This document shows positions 63,661-64,000 of a DNA stretch of 64,000 bases, one piece after another. Source of the DNA: Albula goreensis. Its lineage: Eukaryota; Chordata; Actinopteri; Albuliformes; Albulidae. Both the position numbers and the translations under genes were made by a program. Each line of letters opens with the position of its first letter. Within the stretch, counting starts at the first letter, position 1. The stretch is taken from NCBI GenBank assembly GCA_022829145.1, contig CM040748.1, positions 1,783,501 to 1,847,500 of the forward strand, written 5' to 3'. The notes beneath the pieces are model-generated. The model was not told where the DNA came from, did no database searches, and was given only the letters and a program-made list of their open reading frames with translations.

Positions 63661-64000
63661 TAGTGTAATTATCCTTTTAGAGTGTACATTTGATGGTAAA
63701 TAATTATCAAACCACACTTCAGGAAAATCTTGTCACTCACAAAATACAAATAAGCTTGCTACCACCTTCTGGGATAGCACAAGTCACATAGTCACATTGC
63801 CGAACCTCAATCAAGGGCTTTGTCATTGATTTCATGGGAGACTTCCAGGGAAATCTGGTGCAGTTGCAAGAGGTGAGATTATGTTGGGCCAGTAGTGGGC
63901 GCTCTTCGCTCTCGCCCAAATACAGATCCAGTGTACATTAATGGGGACACTGTGCTGTGGGAGGTGTGGTCTTATGGATGATTTGCTGACTGTGACTAAT

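Larger units (their letters stand above)
40208..64000 (+). other. SHISA9 intron 2 (partial, at least 23.8 kb)
   Basis: Non-coding DNA after the GTAAGT donor of exon 2. I looked for the next SHISA9 exon (a segment that in relatives begins with ATQMNNA-like residues) and found no open frame resembling it, so it should lie to the right. From 40.2 to 53.7 kb the sequence is mostly unique with a SINE, a MITE-like element and several enhancer-like stretches. From 53.7 to 63.7 kb it is dominated by tandem arrays. The stretches 60650-63400 and 63661-64000 hold nothing I recognise. Confidence 0.75.

Noticed and set aside
40208-64000. Third SHISA9 exon
   Set aside because: No open frame shows the ATQMNNA-like start or the proline-rich tail expected; probably outside the window.

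Overview
The window is vertebrate nuclear DNA, most likely from a ray-finned fish (teleost). Evidence: intron-split genes with GT-AG borders, two recognisable vertebrate proteins, long CA/GT microsatellites, abundant minisatellites, and degenerate copies of a tRNA-headed SINE whose tail is common in fish genomes. There are no bacterial operons, CRISPR arrays or viral genes. I cannot name the species.

Two protein-coding genes are visible, arranged head to head. On the minus strand is CPPED1, a calcineurin-like metallophosphoesterase. Exon 1 is 27601-27664, exon 2 is 22773-22991 and exon 3 is 3086-3508; the last coding exon, with the C-terminal metal site, is not found and should lie left of the window. 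On the plus strand is SHISA9 (CKAMP44), a one-pass membrane auxiliary subunit of AMPA receptors. Exon 1 is 34282-34799 and exon 2 is 40081-40207; later exons should lie to the right. The start codons are 6.6 kb apart. As I recall, CPPED1 and SHISA9 are also divergent neighbours on human chromosome 16, so the linkage looks ancient. The two genes have unrelated known jobs.

Layout: 1-3085 CPPED1 intron 3 (partial); 3509-22772 intron 2 (19.3 kb, with a complex CA tract, a 23-bp minisatellite of about 1 kb, a 20-bp minisatellite and a CACTCAGT-type array); 22992-27600 intron 1; 27665-34281 intergenic with both promoters; 34800-40080 SHISA9 intron 1, ending in a 40-bp AT-rich array; 40208-64000 SHISA9 intron 2 (partial). 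The last intron holds SINE/MITE remnants and, between 53.7 and 63.7 kb, a dense cluster of tandem arrays with units of 44, 53, 34, 34 and 44 bp plus GT/GA tracts.

The points most worth a second look are an apparent one-base reading-frame break in SHISA9 exon 2, an array of exactly 40 indel-free 34-bp units with two levels of higher-order structure at 57.9-59.2 kb, several arrays that carry splice-site-like words in every unit, and three same-facing CTCF-like motifs. I found no convincing undescribed gene system. Nearly all long open frames outside the five exons are by-products of tandem repeats.
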